Of a stretch of 64,000 nt of DNA, positions 62,819 to 64,000 are shown in pieces. Numbering within the stretch: position 1 is the stretch's first letter; each line of letters begins with the position of its first letter. The DNA lies in contig CALLMD010000012.1 of assembly GCA_938007935.1 (NCBI GenBank), positions 38,924 to 102,923 of the forward strand, written 5' to 3'. The stretch is from an uncultured Hellea sp. Lineage in GTDB: Bacteria; Pseudomonadota; Alphaproteobacteria; Caulobacterales; Maricaulaceae. The translations under genes and the position numbers were made by a program. The notes under the pieces are model-generated. The model was not told the DNA's origin. It ran no database searches and worked only from the letters and a program-made list of their open reading frames with translations.

Positions 62819-63529
62819 GTGAAAATCTTATCCTGGAACATCCTACAAGGCGGCGGGCGGCGCGCAGGTGATATTGTCAAAACTATCGCAGCCCACGCCC
62901 CTGACATTGTAACCCTCCAAGAGTTCAGGCGCGGCTCGGGCGAGGCAGAAATCACGGCAGGCCTTAAAAAGGCGGGCCTAAAATTCATCCACATTCCTTA
63001 CACAGACGGCAAAGAAAATACTATCCTTGTCGCCTCCAAATATGGGTTTGATGCGGGGCCGTTTCTGTCAGAGCCGCATAACCCGCTACATATGCTCGAA
63101 GCCTATTTTAGCGAAGAGGCACTTGGCTTTGAACTCTCCCTCATTGCCGTTCATTTCCCGCAGAAAAAAGCGCAGGTCCCGCTCTTTGAAGCGCTCAAAA
63201 CCGATAGCCCCTCTTTGCTAAAAATGAACGCGCTGATTATCGGGGATATGAATTGCGGCATCCCCCTCATCGATAGTGATAGCAAGTCATTCTATGCCAC
63301 CCATTATTATCAAGACCTGTTACAGGTTGGCTGGATTGATAGCTGGCGCTCTCGCCACGTCGATGCGCGAGAATTTACATGGACAAGTAACCGCACCGAT
63401 AACCGGTTTCGATATGATCAAATCCTCGCCAGCCCCGATATGGACGCCCGTTTCAAGACTGTTTCCTATGATCACACGCCGCGGATTGAAAAATATTCGG
63501 ACCACAGCCTGATAATCGCTGACATTTAA
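62819..63529 (+). CDS. Endonuclease/exonuclease/phosphatase-family nuclease
   Basis: 236 aa with a GTG start. All catalytic motifs are present: SWNIL (Asn), LQEF (Glu), GDMNCG (Asp, Asn), RYDQIL (Asp) and SDHSL (Asp, His). The family cleaves phosphodiester or phosphomonoester bonds and includes exonuclease III, DNase I and deadenylases. Its place 61 bp after the ligase suggests an end-processing or AP-site role in the same pathway. Confidence 0.9.
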   Translation: MKILSWNILQGGGRRAGDIVKTIAAHAPDIVTLQEFRRGSGEAEITAGLKKAGLKFIHIPYTDGKENTILVASKYGFDAGPFLSEPHNPLHMLEAYFSEEALGFELSLIAVHFPQKKAQVPLFEALKTDSPSLLKMNALIIGDMNCGIPLIDSDSKSFYATHYYQDLLQVGWIDSWRSRHVDAREFTWTSNRTDNRFRYDQILASPDMDARFKTVSYDHTPRIEKYSDHSLIIADI

Positions 63530-63586
63530 AGCGCTTAACGAATATTTCAGCCCTGCGTGTTATAGACATTTACCGCAAAAAGGCGC

Positions 63587-63615
63587 TTGCAATCCGAATG
63601 GGTTTGCGCTTTAAC
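63587..63615 (+). promoter_or_regulatory. Candidate promoter of the tRNA-Arg gene
   Basis: TTGCAA (63587-63592), a 17-bp spacer and TTTAAC (63610-63615) are placed 29 bases before the mature tRNA end. Confidence 0.35.
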
Positions 63616-63644
63616 GCGTCCTCGCCTTAAAGGCGATACTCTGC

Positions 63645-63721
63645 GCACCGGTAGCTCAGCTGGATAGAGTACTTGACTACGAATCAAGGGGTCGGGGGTT
63701 CGAATCCTCCCCGGTGCGCCA
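63645..63721 (+). tRNA. tRNA-Arg (ACG anticodon)
   Basis: 77 nt, folds as a full cloverleaf. Acceptor GCACCGG pairs with CCGGTGC, and CCA is encoded. D-arm GCTC/GAGT, anticodon stem CTTGA/TCAAG with loop CTACGAA giving anticodon ACG, five-base variable region, T-loop TTCGAAT. It reads CGN Arg codons after deamination of the first A to inosine. Its 3' end borders a phage-type integrase, so it probably serves as an attachment site. Confidence 0.97.
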
Positions 63722-63783
63722 TTTATCTCATTCTTAAGACCGTTAAGCCGTTGGAAAGACTACGTTTTTTCCCACGTTTTCTC

Positions 63784-63836
63784 GCAACCCCCCAATTTCC
63801 CCCAATTTGGGGTCCAAATTGGGGTCCAGACTGGGG
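63784..63836. repeat. Direct and inverted AAATTGGGG repeats upstream of the integrase
   Basis: The stretch contains CCCCAATTT, AATTTGGGGTCC, AAATTGGGGTCC and ACTGGGG in sequence. The inverted CCCCAATTT/AAATTGGGG pairs and the direct GGGGTCC repeats look like integrase arm-binding sites or a promoter operator of the island. Confidence 0.5.
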
Positions 63837-63847
63837 TACAATGGATT

Positions 63848-64000
63848 ATGACCATTCGCCAAAATCACTACTTAGAACAACGTGGCCATACTTGGTATTA
63901 TGTGCGCCGCGTTCCATCCCGTTATCAAAGCATCGATAAACGCCGCAGGGTGAAGAAGGCCTTGCACACAGACTCCCTCACAATCGCCCGTGAAATGCGG
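63848..64000 (+). CDS. Tyrosine-type phage integrase, N-terminal part (runs off window)
   Basis: The first 51 codons only. MTIRQNHYLEQRGHTWYYVR is followed by RRVPSRYQSIDKRRRVKKAL and HTDSLTIAREMR, the pattern of the N-terminal (DUF6538-type) domain of site-specific integrases. The catalytic domain lies beyond the window. Its position right after tRNA-Arg indicates the left end of an integrated element. Confidence 0.85.
   Translation, partial: MTIRQNHYLEQRGHTWYYVRRVPSRYQSIDKRRRVKKALHTDSLTIAREMR

Overview
The window reads as a chromosomal segment of an alphaproteobacterium with moderate GC content (judged by eye, not computed). The evidence is the ubiB-coaBC-dut cluster, the alphaproteobacterial style of SdhB, LptD, CreD and DUF1415, and an operon containing DUF1523-like and DUF6638-like proteins, which I recall from Rhodobacterales and relatives. 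A marine Maricaulales/Robiginitomaculaceae-type organism is my guess. No rRNA and no CRISPR array is visible; one tRNA is present.

Region by region. 1-5641: SDR fragment, FAD-dependent ketosteroid-dehydrogenase-like enzyme, GMC oxidoreductase, two tandem Lrp/AsnC regulators, and a lipoprotein formylglycine-generating-type enzyme. 5607-10021: RND efflux pump and its adaptor. 10137-16531: small secreted protein under paired operators, SdhB without its partner subunits, an acyltransferase, CreD, a DUF4197 lipoprotein and an alcohol dehydrogenase. 16534-22172: enoyl-CoA hydratase, EamA transporter, ubiB-coaBC-dut, and an EF-hand protein. 22383-24392: PadR pair and two orphan genes. 24411-25263: gene-free repeat region. 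25264-31963: class II aldolase, DUF3445, alanine dehydrogenase with a divergent Lrp regulator, LptD, and ferredoxin-NADP reductase. 32142-35509: methylmalonyl-CoA mutase small and large subunits. 35518-40051: an orphan gene, a DsrE/rhodanese pair, a second gene-free repeat region (37739-38903), a glycine-zipper protein and a lysine-rich secreted protein. 40140-47599: DUF1415, serine dehydratase and a valine-degradation operon. The mutase would carry the propionyl-CoA made by that operon on to succinyl-CoA.

The most unusual part is 47696-63529. A tight six-gene leftward operon encodes a helical coiled-coil protein, an unknown 374-aa protein, an AAA+ ATPase, a DUF6638-like protein with a basic tail, a small two-TM protein and a DUF1523-like membrane protein. 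Diverging from it is a gene fusing an archaeo-eukaryotic-type primase domain to a HAD phosphatase. After a DUF1800/DUF1501 pair and a Kazal-like secreted protein, a second rightward cluster holds two unknown soluble proteins, an SdhC-like cytochrome, an ATP-dependent DNA ligase and an endonuclease/exonuclease/phosphatase-family nuclease. I infer a membrane-associated AAA+ system linked to a nucleic-acid end-processing and ligation kit. The enzyme families are visible; the link between them is inference.

Two copies of a roughly 485-bp non-coding element (24754-25242 and 38171-38653) share conserved blocks and a hairpin whose two arms differ between copies in a compensating way, which suggests a structured RNA or a REP-like mobile element. 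The window ends at tRNA-Arg(ACG) followed by the start of a phage-type integrase, so a genomic island probably begins there.
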